A stretch of 64,000 nucleotides of DNA from assembly GCF_002117005.1 (NCBI RefSeq), contig NZ_CP021023.1, forward strand, positions 1,240,001-1,304,000. The letters are read 5' to 3'. Under the pieces are notes generated by a model. It was not told where the DNA came from. It searched no databases and saw only the letters and a program-made list of their open reading frames with translations. This DNA is from Sedimentisphaera salicampi (GTDB taxonomy: Bacteria; Planctomycetota; Phycisphaerae; Sedimentisphaerales; Sedimentisphaeraceae). Positions 9,054-18,323 of the stretch are shown here, in pieces; position 1 is the first letter of the stretch, and every line of letters begins with the position of its first letter. The position numbers were made by a program, and so were the translations under genes.

Positions 9054-11177
9054 TTACATATCGCCTGCTTCAGCAGGAAGAAGTGAAGAGTCGAGCCAGC
9101 TTTTTGCCATCTGGGCAAAATCATACATATCTACGCGGCAGTCTGGGCCTAAGCCCTCCGGCCCTGCAACATCATTCGGATTTGCGTTTTCAGTGTTGCA
9201 AATCGGAACATTTGAAGCATCGTAGAACTGCTCTGCAACCTCATCTTCGCTGAGGGCATAGTTGAACACCCTCATATCATCTATTCTGCCGAAGACATTT
9301 GAAGGATCTACCGGTTGGGATGTTCTTCCTATTGAGAATACCGGTTCTTCAGCAATATCGCCTAAACCGGCACTGCCAGTATCAGCGGTTATGCTGGACC
9401 CGTCAGTCGGAATCACATAAGCAGAGCACTCAAGCCCGCTTTCTGTGCTGTCATACACAGCGGCAATAAAGCACCATTCCTCCTGCGGCAAAACACCGGT
9501 TCCGTAAACAGAGCCGTTGTCTCCGCCGACAACCAGTATTCTGTCGTCAGGCTGAACAGCTATTCTCCAGTAGTTCTTGTCTTCGTTGTCCTCTTTCTGG
9601 GCTGCAATAACGCCCCAGCCGTTGGTCCTACCTTCATAATATATCCAGGCAGTGATAGTCATATCGCCTTCTTCTTCCAGAGGAGAAAGCTCAGGCACAT
9701 CAGCACCGCCGACAGCACCGTCCCACGTTACAGCCTGATTAGTCTGGCTCGGGATAGCTCCATCAACAAAGCTCAGATAGTCGTTCGGGTCTGCATTGTA
9801 GGCGAACGGGTCTTCCGTGCTCACATCCAGCAGGTAAGTTCCGTCCCAGTTGGCAGCGTCGCTGTCCATCTTCCAGCGGGCGAGCATCCTCTTGATATTG
9901 AGCGTTTTGCTTATCTGTGAGAATCCTGTGATTGAACAGGTGTATTCGCCTGCATCAGCAGAAGAAAAATCTTCAACTGTTATAGAAGTAGTGTATGTTC
10001 CATCCTGATTGTCCGTGAATGTTGATTCACTGATCGGGATGCCGCCAAAGCTCCAGTTTATATCAGAAGCCAGCACAGAGGACGCACTTTCTATAACCGC
10101 CGATACAGTAACATCATCTCCCGCTGCCGGGAAGTCCGGGCTTGAAGATATTGATTCAAATACCGGCTCATCGCTCATAGTGAGAAAGCTCCACTTTTCG
10201 CTCGGGATATAAGCCTCCGGTACAGAAGCGTTCTGAAGCTCGTTTACCCCGTCGCCTATATCAGGCAGCGGGTCAACGGCGGTATCGAGAACCTCGACAA
10301 CCTGCCACTGGTATTCAGTATCGTATCCCAGACCTGTAACCTGATAGGTGCTTTCAGCAACCTGTCCAGGGCCCGCGCCGACAGCGCCGACAAAATTCGG
10401 CTCTGCGCCCGGGGCGTTTGATACATAAACGTACTGATCGACGATTGCAGGATTTACATCATTGCCAGAACCCGGGTTCATATAATCCGTGCCGGCCATC
10501 CAGCTCAGGTCAACATCAATGCCGGTTGTCCCCGGCTGCTGAGTAGATGAACCGCCGTAAGGCTGGCCTGTTAGAGACAATGAAAAATTATCAACCTGGC
10601 AAATACCGCCGATTGCCTGCAGTCTCAGAGTAAGTTCTCCGCCTTCATATTCCTGAGGGAACTGGGTGGTGTCAATCTTGTAAGAGAAAGTCTGCTTATC
10701 AAGCCAGTCCGGTGCATTGGAGACTTTATCATTTGCGCCGTCAAGATTCATTCTCTGGCTCCATAGAGTTCCGTCTCCTGTTACCAGATCGTAGTTTTCT
10801 GTGTCCACGATAAGCGCATCAAACTCATTGCCAAGATTGCCAACTTTCCAGCGGGCTTCAATCCCGTTAAAGCTCAGCACAAGCTGATCTCCATACTGCC
10901 AGGATACGCCTGTGTCTTGGGAGGTAAAGAAATCCGGCTTAAGCCTAAGCACCTGATTGTCGTACTCGGCGCCTGGGATCTTGTCATCGTTAAGCTTGGA
11001 GTCAAGCGGGCCTTTGCCGTTTTTATCATCCCAGCCTACGATATCTACCCATACACCACCGCCATCGACGAATGGCTCCTCAAAACCGCCGTGGGTAATG
11101 AGTTCATTATTTGCTGCAAAGGCAAAAAGTGCTGCGGGCAATGCAGTTAAAATTAATATCAAAACTAATCGTTTCAT
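9054..11177 (-). CDS. secreted LamG-domain protein with dockerin-like tail (paralog 1)
   Basis: The start at 11177 (MKRLVLILILTALPAALFAFA) has AGAGG upstream and gives a clean signal peptide. About 707 residues. The N-terminal part (NNELITHGGFEEPFVDGG...) looks like a carbohydrate-binding jelly-roll of the NPCBM/CBM-like sort seen in planctomycete secreted proteins. A fibronectin-like segment follows (QYVYVSNAPGAEPNF... to TEYQWQVVEV), then an Ig-like segment (DDVTVSAVIES to DAGEYTCSITG), a LamG domain (ARWKMDSDAANWDG to GRIDDMRVFNYALSEDE) and a dockerin-like end (DCRVDMYDFAQMAKSWLD). No catalytic residues are recognised, so it is probably a binding or structural surface protein. It lies 63 bases after its paralog at 11241 and is probably cotranscribed with it. 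Confidence 0.8.
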   Translation of the reverse strand: MKRLVLILILTALPAALFAFAANNELITHGGFEEPFVDGGGVWVDIVGWDDKNGKGPLDSKLNDDKIPGAEYDNQVLRLKPDFFTSQDTGVSWQYGDQLVLSFNGIEARWKVGNLGNEFDALIVDTENYDLVTGDGTLWSQRMNLDGANDKVSNAPDWLDKQTFSYKIDTTQFPQEYEGGELTLRLQAIGGICQVDNFSLSLTGQPYGGSSTQQPGTTGIDVDLSWMAGTDYMNPGSGNDVNPAIVDQYVYVSNAPGAEPNFVGAVGAGPGQVAESTYQVTGLGYDTEYQWQVVEVLDTAVDPLPDIGDGVNELQNASVPEAYIPSEKWSFLTMSDEPVFESISSSPDFPAAGDDVTVSAVIESASSVLASDINWSFGGIPISESTFTDNQDGTYTTSITVEDFSSADAGEYTCSITGFSQISKTLNIKRMLARWKMDSDAANWDGTYLLDVSTEDPFAYNADPNDYLSFVDGAIPSQTNQAVTWDGAVGGADVPELSPLEEEGDMTITAWIYYEGRTNGWGVIAAQKEDNEDKNYWRIAVQPDDRILVVGGDNGSVYGTGVLPQEEWCFIAAVYDSTESGLECSAYVIPTDGSSITADTGSAGLGDIAEEPVFSIGRTSQPVDPSNVFGRIDDMRVFNYALSEDEVAEQFYDASNVPICNTENANPNDVAGPEGLGPDCRVDMYDFAQMAKSWLDSSLLPAEAGDM

Positions 11178-11240
11178 AGTTAAACCTCTTATCAAAATTA
11201 AAAAAGTAATTTCAAACTAAGCTGTCTTTCAGCTGAGTTA

Positions 11241-13370
11241 TTACATATCGCAGACTTCTGCCGGAACAAGAGAGCAGCTCAGCCAGCTATCTGCCATTGC
11301 TGCAAAATCATACATATCCACGCTGCAGTCTGGCCCGAGCCCTTCGGGGCCGGCAACATCATTTGGATTTGCGCTGTCAGGGTCGCAGATAGTATTATTT
11401 GATGCATCGTAGAACTGCTGGGCAATCTCTTCTTCACTGAGAGCATAATTGAACACCCTCATATCATCTATCTTGCCGAACATATTAGCAGGCGCTTCAT
11501 CAGCATTGGAAGTTCTTCCAATAGAGAAAACAGGAGTTTCTTCAACATCGCCTACACCGGCACTGTCTGTAACTGCGCTCATTTCAGACCCGTCAGTGGA
11601 GATAATATAAGCTGAACACTCCATACCGCTTTCGGTGCTGTCGTAAACAGCAGCTATAAAGCACCAATCATCCAGCGGCAATGTTCCGCTGCTGACTGCA
11701 GACCCGCCGGCTCCGCCGACACTCAATTCTCTTGTTGGTTGTACTGCGATTCTCCAGTAGTTTCCTACATCATTACTTATTTTCTGGGCTGCAATAACGC
11801 CCCAGCCATTTGTATTTCCTTCGTAGTGAACCCATCCGGTAATAGTCATATCGCCTTCTTCTGAGAGCGGATTAAGCCCGGGTACATCAGCACCGCCAAC
11901 TTGTCCGTTCCACGTAATGCCCTGATTAGTCTGGGCAGGGATTGCCCCGTCAACAAAGCTGAAATAGTCGTTCGGGTCTGCATTGTATGCGACAGGGTCT
12001 TCCGTGCATACGTCGAGCAGGTAAGTTCCGTCCCAGTTTGCAGCGTCGCTGTCCATCTTCCAGTGGGCGAGCATCCTCTTGATATTGAGCGTTTTGCTTA
12101 TCTGTGAGAATCCTGTTATTGAGCAGGTGTATTCGCCTGAGTCGGCAAGAGAAACATCTTCAACTGTTATAGAAGTGGTGTATGTGCCGTCCTGATTGTC
12201 TGTAAAGGTATGTTCGGAAATCGGAATACCGCCAAAGCTCCAGTTTATATCAGAAGCCAGCACAGAAGATGCGCTTTCTATAACTGCCGAGACAGTAACA
12301 TCATCACCCGGTTCAGGGAAATCTGGGCTTGAAGATATAGATTCAAATACCGGCTCATCGCTCATAGTAACAAAGCTCCACTTTTCGCTCGGGATGTAAG
12401 CCTCCGGTACAGAAGCATTCTGAAGCTCGTTTACCCCGTCGCCTATATCAGGGATCGGGTCAACGGCGGTATCGAGAACCTCAACAACCTGCCACTGGTA
12501 TTCAGTGTCGTATCCCAGGCCGGTAACCTGATAGGTGCTTTCAGCTACCTGTCCAGGGTCCGCACCGACAGCGCCTACAAAATTCGGCTCTGCGCCCGGG
12601 GCGTTTGATACATAAACGTACTGATCAGCAATTGCCGGATTTACATCATTGGCTGAGCCCGGATTCATATAATCCTTGCCCGCCATCCAGCTCAGGTCAA
12701 CATCAATTCCGCTAACGCCCGGCTGCTGCTGAAATGATGCCCCGTAGGCAGCGCCTGAGAAGCCTAATGATATGTTATCAGCCCAGGCAACACCGTTGAG
12801 TGCATCTAATCTAAGAGTAAGATTGCCGCCTTCATATTCCTGCGGGAACTGAGATGTATCGATGAGATAGGAAAAGGTCTGATTTTCTTTCCAGTCAGGA
12901 GCAGAAGATACGCCCTGCTCTCTTGTACCGTCAACATTGACCGTCTCGCTCCATAAAATCCCGTCGCCAGTTACATCATCGTAGTTTTCTGTATCTACGA
13001 TAAGAACTTCAAACTCGTCAACTTTGCCCTCGTCAGATCTCCAATGAGCCTCGTGGCCGTTGAGAGTTAATACCAAAAGATCTCCAGCCTGCCAAGGAGC
13101 GCCGGTGGGTTGGGATAAATGAAAATTCGGCTTGAGCCTCAATACCTGATTATCCGGCTCTGCACCCGGAATCCTGTCGTTGCCGAGCTTGGAATCAAGC
13201 GGGCCGTTCGCATTCTTTTCTTCCCAGCCGACAATATCCACCCAAACGCCTGTTCCGGTAACTGCCGGTTCCTCAAAACCGCCGTGAGTGATCACCTCAT
13301 TTATGCCCGCAAAGGCAAAAGCTGCCGCCGGCAAAGCAGCTAACGCTAAAACTAATAACAATTTTCTCAT
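11241..13370 (-). CDS. secreted LamG-domain protein with dockerin-like tail (paralog 2)
   Basis: 709 residues, with the signal peptide MRKLLLVLALAALPAAAFAFA. It has the same domain order as the gene at 9054-11177: N-terminal jelly-roll-like region, fibronectin-like segment, Ig-like segment, LamG (AHWKMDSDAANWDG to GKIDDMRVFNYALSEEE) and dockerin-like end (DCSVDMYDFAAMADSWLSC). The middle section of the two genes is almost identical at DNA level (about 12050-12650 against 9870-10470), while the N-terminal parts differ clearly. That pattern suggests an old duplication with later gene conversion. It is probably the first gene of a two-gene unit. Confidence 0.8.
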   Translation of the reverse strand: MRKLLLVLALAALPAAAFAFAGINEVITHGGFEEPAVTGTGVWVDIVGWEEKNANGPLDSKLGNDRIPGAEPDNQVLRLKPNFHLSQPTGAPWQAGDLLVLTLNGHEAHWRSDEGKVDEFEVLIVDTENYDDVTGDGILWSETVNVDGTREQGVSSAPDWKENQTFSYLIDTSQFPQEYEGGNLTLRLDALNGVAWADNISLGFSGAAYGASFQQQPGVSGIDVDLSWMAGKDYMNPGSANDVNPAIADQYVYVSNAPGAEPNFVGAVGADPGQVAESTYQVTGLGYDTEYQWQVVEVLDTAVDPIPDIGDGVNELQNASVPEAYIPSEKWSFVTMSDEPVFESISSSPDFPEPGDDVTVSAVIESASSVLASDINWSFGGIPISEHTFTDNQDGTYTTSITVEDVSLADSGEYTCSITGFSQISKTLNIKRMLAHWKMDSDAANWDGTYLLDVCTEDPVAYNADPNDYFSFVDGAIPAQTNQGITWNGQVGGADVPGLNPLSEEGDMTITGWVHYEGNTNGWGVIAAQKISNDVGNYWRIAVQPTRELSVGGAGGSAVSSGTLPLDDWCFIAAVYDSTESGMECSAYIISTDGSEMSAVTDSAGVGDVEETPVFSIGRTSNADEAPANMFGKIDDMRVFNYALSEEEIAQQFYDASNNTICDPDSANPNDVAGPEGLGPDCSVDMYDFAAMADSWLSCSLVPAEVCDM

Positions 13371-13557
13371 AATTAAACCTCGTTAAAGAATAAAATTTTA
13401 CAACCAAGCGATAACCTCTCGCAGGGTATTCTAATAGGTTAATGTTTCTGAAAGTCTGGCTTTTGACAACTTTTTCACAAAAAAAGCTTTAAATCGGCTT
13501 CTAAATATGATAGAGTTAAAGTTGGTATTCTTAATAATTAACTAAGGAGTTTCTAAA

Positions 13558-14367
13558 ATGAAAAGCATTATGTTTAAGGTTTGGAGTTTGGTTTTTGCTG
13601 CTGCCTGCTCTGTGTCTTTCGCTGCATATCAGCAGATAGATTTAGACCAGTTCGCCAATGGACAGGAACTTACAAACCAGATTTCAGGCATCACTTTCTC
13701 CGCTGATAATACCGGCGGCGGCCCTGATTCTGTGGCCATCTTTGACACAACACTTACAGACACTGCCGACCCAGATCTGGAAGGCCCTCCAAATACCAAC
13801 TGGCAGGGAGGAAACTTATCCGATCCCCAGACAGGCGTTGGCAACATCATCATCATTCAGGAGAACACAACAGGCTATGACCCTCCAGGAGACACGATTT
13901 TTGACACTCCCGACGATGAAGGCGGCGGAGGCTCCATATTTATAGATTACGGCAGCACACTGATGAAGGGCTTCAAATTCGCATTTGCAGATTCGGAGGA
14001 ATACAGCTCGGGCGACAGCGTTTGCGTAGGAATTTCCTTCTACAGGGATTCTTTTGATGAAACTGACCTCGTTGCAAAGGTTCCATTGGCAGATTACCTG
14101 GAAGCAGGAAACTACTTCAAAACAACATACAACTCAGATGGTTCAATCGAATTCGAAGACCACTATGCGAATGATTTTGAAATAACCAGCGGAGACCTTG
14201 AAGCCGCTTTCCAAGGTGTTGCAGACGGAACATTCAACAAGATTAAGATTTGTCTGGACAATTCCTCAGGCGGTTTTGGACTGTTAGAATATGAGCAGGT
14301 TCCAGAGCCTCTAACGCTTGCTCTTCTCGGCGGCGGTTTTATACTCGCGAGAAAACGCAGAGCCTGA
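13558..14367 (+). CDS. PEP-CTERM sorted secreted protein
   Basis: 269 residues, preceded by AAGGAG at good spacing. It has an N-terminal signal peptide (MKSIMFKVWSLVFAAACSVSFA). The C-terminal sorting signal is VPEPLTLALLGGGFILARKRRA: the VPEP motif, a hydrophobic stretch and a basic end. Such proteins are processed by an exosortase, which is not in this window. The body is acidic and glycine-rich with no known catalytic motif. A sorted extracellular protein of unknown function. Confidence 0.8.
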   Translation: MKSIMFKVWSLVFAAACSVSFAAYQQIDLDQFANGQELTNQISGITFSADNTGGGPDSVAIFDTTLTDTADPDLEGPPNTNWQGGNLSDPQTGVGNIIIIQENTTGYDPPGDTIFDTPDDEGGGGSIFIDYGSTLMKGFKFAFADSEEYSSGDSVCVGISFYRDSFDETDLVAKVPLADYLEAGNYFKTTYNSDGSIEFEDHYANDFEITSGDLEAAFQGVADGTFNKIKICLDNSSGGFGLLEYEQVPEPLTLALLGGGFILARKRRA

Positions 14368-14932
14368 TTGCATAAAGTGCAAATCCATCTGATTACGAAA
14401 AGTTAGAAATAACGATTAACTTAAGCGGAGTTTCGCCACAGCAAAACTCTTCTACCCGCTCGTGGGCTCAAAGCAGTAATTAAATATAATATATCAAACT
14501 CCCTCTCCGCTGTCTCCGATTCCTCCCCGCCTCCGGCGGACAGGCTCGGTTTAACTCTCTTTTACATCAGAGAAAACATTTTCATAAATGAGGGGAAAGC
14601 TCTCTGCCGGCAAGTACGCTGCCACCGCAATACATAGTTTTTCTCTGATGCGGAAAATGTTTTTTTGACACGGAGATAACGGAGGAAGCGGAGGGGATAT
14701 TTTTTTAACCACTAATCAGCACTAATTTTTCACTAATGATTTAAGATAAGTTTTTTTTGATGGAGAAAGCCAATTTAAAATTAATATGAAATCTTTATCT
14801 CATCCTGTAAATCTTGTTAATCCTGTCTAATTTATCACATCCTCTCCGTTATCTCCGCTTACTCCCCGCCTCCGGCGGACAGGCTCGGTTTAACTCTCTT
14901 TTACAACTCGCCACGCATCAATAAATAGGTAA
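14368..14932. repeat. gene-free repeat stretch with palindromic TCCG-rich elements
   Basis: I see no gene here. At 14499-14700 is an imperfect palindromic element. Its outer arms are rich in CTCCG on the left and CGGAG on the right, and its inner arms are a perfect 12-bp inverted repeat, CATCAGAGAAAA at 14565-14576 and TTTTCTCTGATG at 14639-14650. A partial second copy of the left arm lies at about 14840-14905 and shares the string CGGCGGACAGGCTCGGTTTA. Related sequences recur at 15770, 48662 and 49149. They look like small non-coding interspersed elements of the MITE or REP kind. Confidence 0.6.
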
Positions 14933-15420
14933 CTGTCCCTATTTAAACTTGCTGGACTTCTGGAGGTTAATCGAACGGGCAGAGGCAAATCTAACACATA
15001 TAAAACCGGTACAAAAATGAGACCGGTTCAAAAACCAGACTGGTCTAAAAACTGTACCGGTAGTGGTCTAAAAAATAGACCGGTTCAAAAACCAGACTGG
15101 TCTAAAAACTGTACCGGCAGTGGTCTAAAAATGAGACCGGTTCAAAAACCAGACTGGTCTAAAAACTGCACCAGTAGTGGTCTAAAAATAGACCGGTTCA
15201 AACTTCGGACTGGTCTAGAAACTGCACCGGCAGTGGTCTAAAAATTAGACCGAAACCGGTTCAAAAATTAGACCATAAAAGAATAAGAAAAGAAAAGAGT
15301 AATGTGGACGAGCCTTCCGGATATGCTTTTGTGCTGAAGGGAGGGAAAGATTACTCACTACCAAAAGCCAAACTCGAAGAGCATCAAAAAACGTTCACAG
15401 CAGTGCGGGAGAAACTCCCA
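14933..15420 (+). pseudogene. decayed helix-turn-helix replication-type gene, fragment 1, with 57-bp repeats
   Basis: An open frame from 14933 reads LAGLLEVNRTGRGKSNTY, which resembles the end of a winged helix domain in phage-type replication initiators. It continues into three to four copies of a 57-bp unit (15017-15245) encoding RPVQKPDWSKNCTGSGLKN. One A is missing from the A-run near 15186, which shifts the frame. In the corrected frame the sequence goes on as RIRKEKSNVDEPSGYAFVL and SLPKAKLEEHQKTF, a plausible C-terminal region, then breaks off. There is no N-terminal part. The replication-protein assignment is from recalled family character and is tentative; the frameshift and repeats are directly visible. 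Confidence 0.5.
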
Positions 15421-15740
15421 CACTTCCAACGTCTGACTGTGGGAAAAACTTCCAAGGCAGTGTGGGAAAAACGTACACAGCAATGTGGGAGAAACTCCTA
15501 CACCCCCAGCGTCTGACTGTGGGAAAAACTTCCAAGGGGTGTGGGAAAAACGTACACAAAAGTGTGGGAGAAATTCCCACGTAAAAGAAAAGAACTATTA
15601 AAAGAGTAATGTGGACGAGCCTTCCGGATATGCTTTTGTGTTGAAGAGCGGGAAAGATTACTCACTACCAAAAGCCAAACTCGAAGAGTATCAAAACACT
15701 TTCACAACTGTGGATACATATAATCCACAGATTACGCAGA
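15421..15740 (+). pseudogene. decayed helix-turn-helix replication-type gene, fragment 2, with a different linker repeat
   Basis: The segment holds two copies of an ~80-bp unit (for example CGTCTGACTGTGGG at 15430 and 15510) rich in GTGGGAAAAA. It then holds a second near-identical copy of the NVDEPSGYAFVLK...SLPKAKLEEYQ coding stretch (15608-15710), which first occurs at 15301-15400. A TAA interrupts the frame just before it. After TFTTV the homology stops and the sequence runs into a REP-like repeat. The two fragments thus have the same C-terminal region but different repetitive linkers, as if two alleles or paralogs had been stacked and then decayed. Confidence 0.45.
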
Positions 15741-15742
15741 GG

Positions 15743-15955
15743 TTTTTTAAATATAATATATTAACATCCTCTCCGTTATCTCCGCTTCCGGCGGACTCCA
15801 CGCACGGCTCTGATTGTCGTTAGTAATACGCAGCAACTTAACAAAACGAGATATTTAAACCGAGCCACGCATGAAGACCCGCCGCAGGCGGGACGAAATA
15901 AGTGGACAGCAGTACGGAGAGAAAAGATATATATTAACCACAGAGGCACACAGAG
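15743..15955. repeat. left part of an interspersed repeat interrupted by the IS110-family element
   Basis: This stretch contains ACTCCACGCACGGCTCTGAT, a GTTAGTAATACGCAGC string, CCCGCCGCAGGCGGGACG and TATATATTAACCACAGAGGC. It matches, in the opposite orientation, the uninterrupted copy at about 21860-22160. It stops at CACACAGAG (15955), where the insertion element begins, and resumes at 17204 with GGGCACAGAGGGGAG. Confidence 0.75.
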
Positions 15956-15978
15956 TGACTGTGTTAAAAGTCAAGTAT

Positions 15979-17201
<1,223 letters not shown>

Positions 17202-17203
17202 AG

Positions 17204-17305
17204 GGGCACAGAGGGGAGATATTTTTTTTACCACTAATCAGCACTGATTTTTCACTAATGATTCTGCTACTCGCAATCCGCCGCAGGCGGACTTGCAGCT
17301 TGCTA
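17204..17305. repeat. right part of the interrupted interspersed repeat
   Basis: The sequence resumes with GGGCACAGAGGGGAGATA, then ACCACTAATCAGCACTGA, TTTTTCACTAATGATTC and CCGCCGCAGGCGGACTTGCA. The same parts occur in the same order, in reverse complement, at 21860-21955. No gene is present. Confidence 0.75.
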
Positions 17306-17350
17306 AAAGCCACTTACCACTCCTGTGCTCTGTGGATTAGATTTGGCTCA

Positions 17351-18241
17351 TTATCTTCTTCTAATCAGGCCAGCTCCGCCTAAGAAGAGCAGGCTGAATG
17401 TTGCAGGCTCGGGAACGAAAAGTACGCCGTCTTCAACCTTGTAATCTGCGTTCTCTGTAAGACTTGAGTAATCCGCATACGAACCGTCATTCCAAATTTT
17501 CAGATCATAGCTGCCACCGCCAGTAAAGCCGTTTGCAAGAAAATCGGAGATCGTTTGTGTGGATGAAGCCGAGCCAAGTTCAAGTGAGCCTTTTAGGCCT
17601 ATGTTTATATTAATTACTGCCGAAGAATTAACAAATATCTCATTGGCATACATGCTGCCATCTTCAACATTGAGAGCGGCGGAATTGTATCGAATATCTA
17701 TCAATCCTTGAGCTGAGGCAGTGCCGCCTCCGGTTACTGTAAGAGAGCTGTTATCAGCATCGCTGCTGTATTTATTCAGATAAAGATAACTATCAATTTC
17801 AAATGTTGCATTGTCAACTACCACTGTTCCCTGATTTGAATTTCCTATAATGGTACTGGTTAGGCTCGTATAAGCTGCTCCGTCCAGAACGTTAAGCGTA
17901 CCCTTCCCTAACCCACCTATTGCGTCATCATTGTAACCGGAATTCCATTCTGTACCTTGGCCGGATAATGTCAGTGTACCTTCATTATCAGAGTCGTAGC
18001 CGATATATAAACCTTCAACATCAACGCTGGAACCGCTGTCTATGGTGGCAGAAGAAGTGCCCGAAAAACCATAATAGCCGATATACACTGAACCACTCGA
18101 ATTGATGTTCTCCCAGTCGATCTGCCCGCTGCTCCCGTCAATGCTTTGTGATACCCCGCCGGTATCTGAATAGCCCGCAAAACACGCACTTGCGGCTGTT
18201 AGCAATGCAAGAATTACTGCTGGTAACAATCTGCCATACAT
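17351..18241 (-). CDS. PEP-CTERM protein with autotransporter-like beta-strand repeats
   Basis: The start at 18241 (MYGRLLPAVILALLTAASACFA) has AAGG upstream and gives a proper signal peptide; the longer in-frame start at 18301 does not. 296 residues. The middle part is built of short glycine, serine and threonine-rich beta repeats (GTLTLSGQGTEWNSG, GTLNVLDGAAYTS, STIIGNSNQGTVVVDN, SSLTVTGGGTA), like planctomycete passenger-type beta helices. It ends in the sorting signal VPEPATFSLLFLGGAGLIRRR. Probably a surface or matrix protein of structural type. It lies 83 bases after the sensor kinase gene on the same strand. Confidence 0.8.
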   Translation of the reverse strand: MYGRLLPAVILALLTAASACFAGYSDTGGVSQSIDGSSGQIDWENINSSGSVYIGYYGFSGTSSATIDSGSSVDVEGLYIGYDSDNEGTLTLSGQGTEWNSGYNDDAIGGLGKGTLNVLDGAAYTSLTSTIIGNSNQGTVVVDNATFEIDSYLYLNKYSSDADNSSLTVTGGGTASAQGLIDIRYNSAALNVEDGSMYANEIFVNSSAVININIGLKGSLELGSASSTQTISDFLANGFTGGGSYDLKIWNDGSYADYSSLTENADYKVEDGVLFVPEPATFSLLFLGGAGLIRRR

Positions 18242-18323
18242 AATTAAAAACCTTTCAGTTAAATTGAATATTTCTGTATTAAATGTTTTTTTGAAATTCA
18301 ATCCGTTCTTAGCCCCTCAAGGT

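Noticed and set aside
15017-15241. Possible CRISPR-like array or a real repeat protein at the 57-bp repeats
   Set aside because: The repeats are directly adjacent with no spacers, keep a reading frame, and join a larger decayed gene after a one-base correction.
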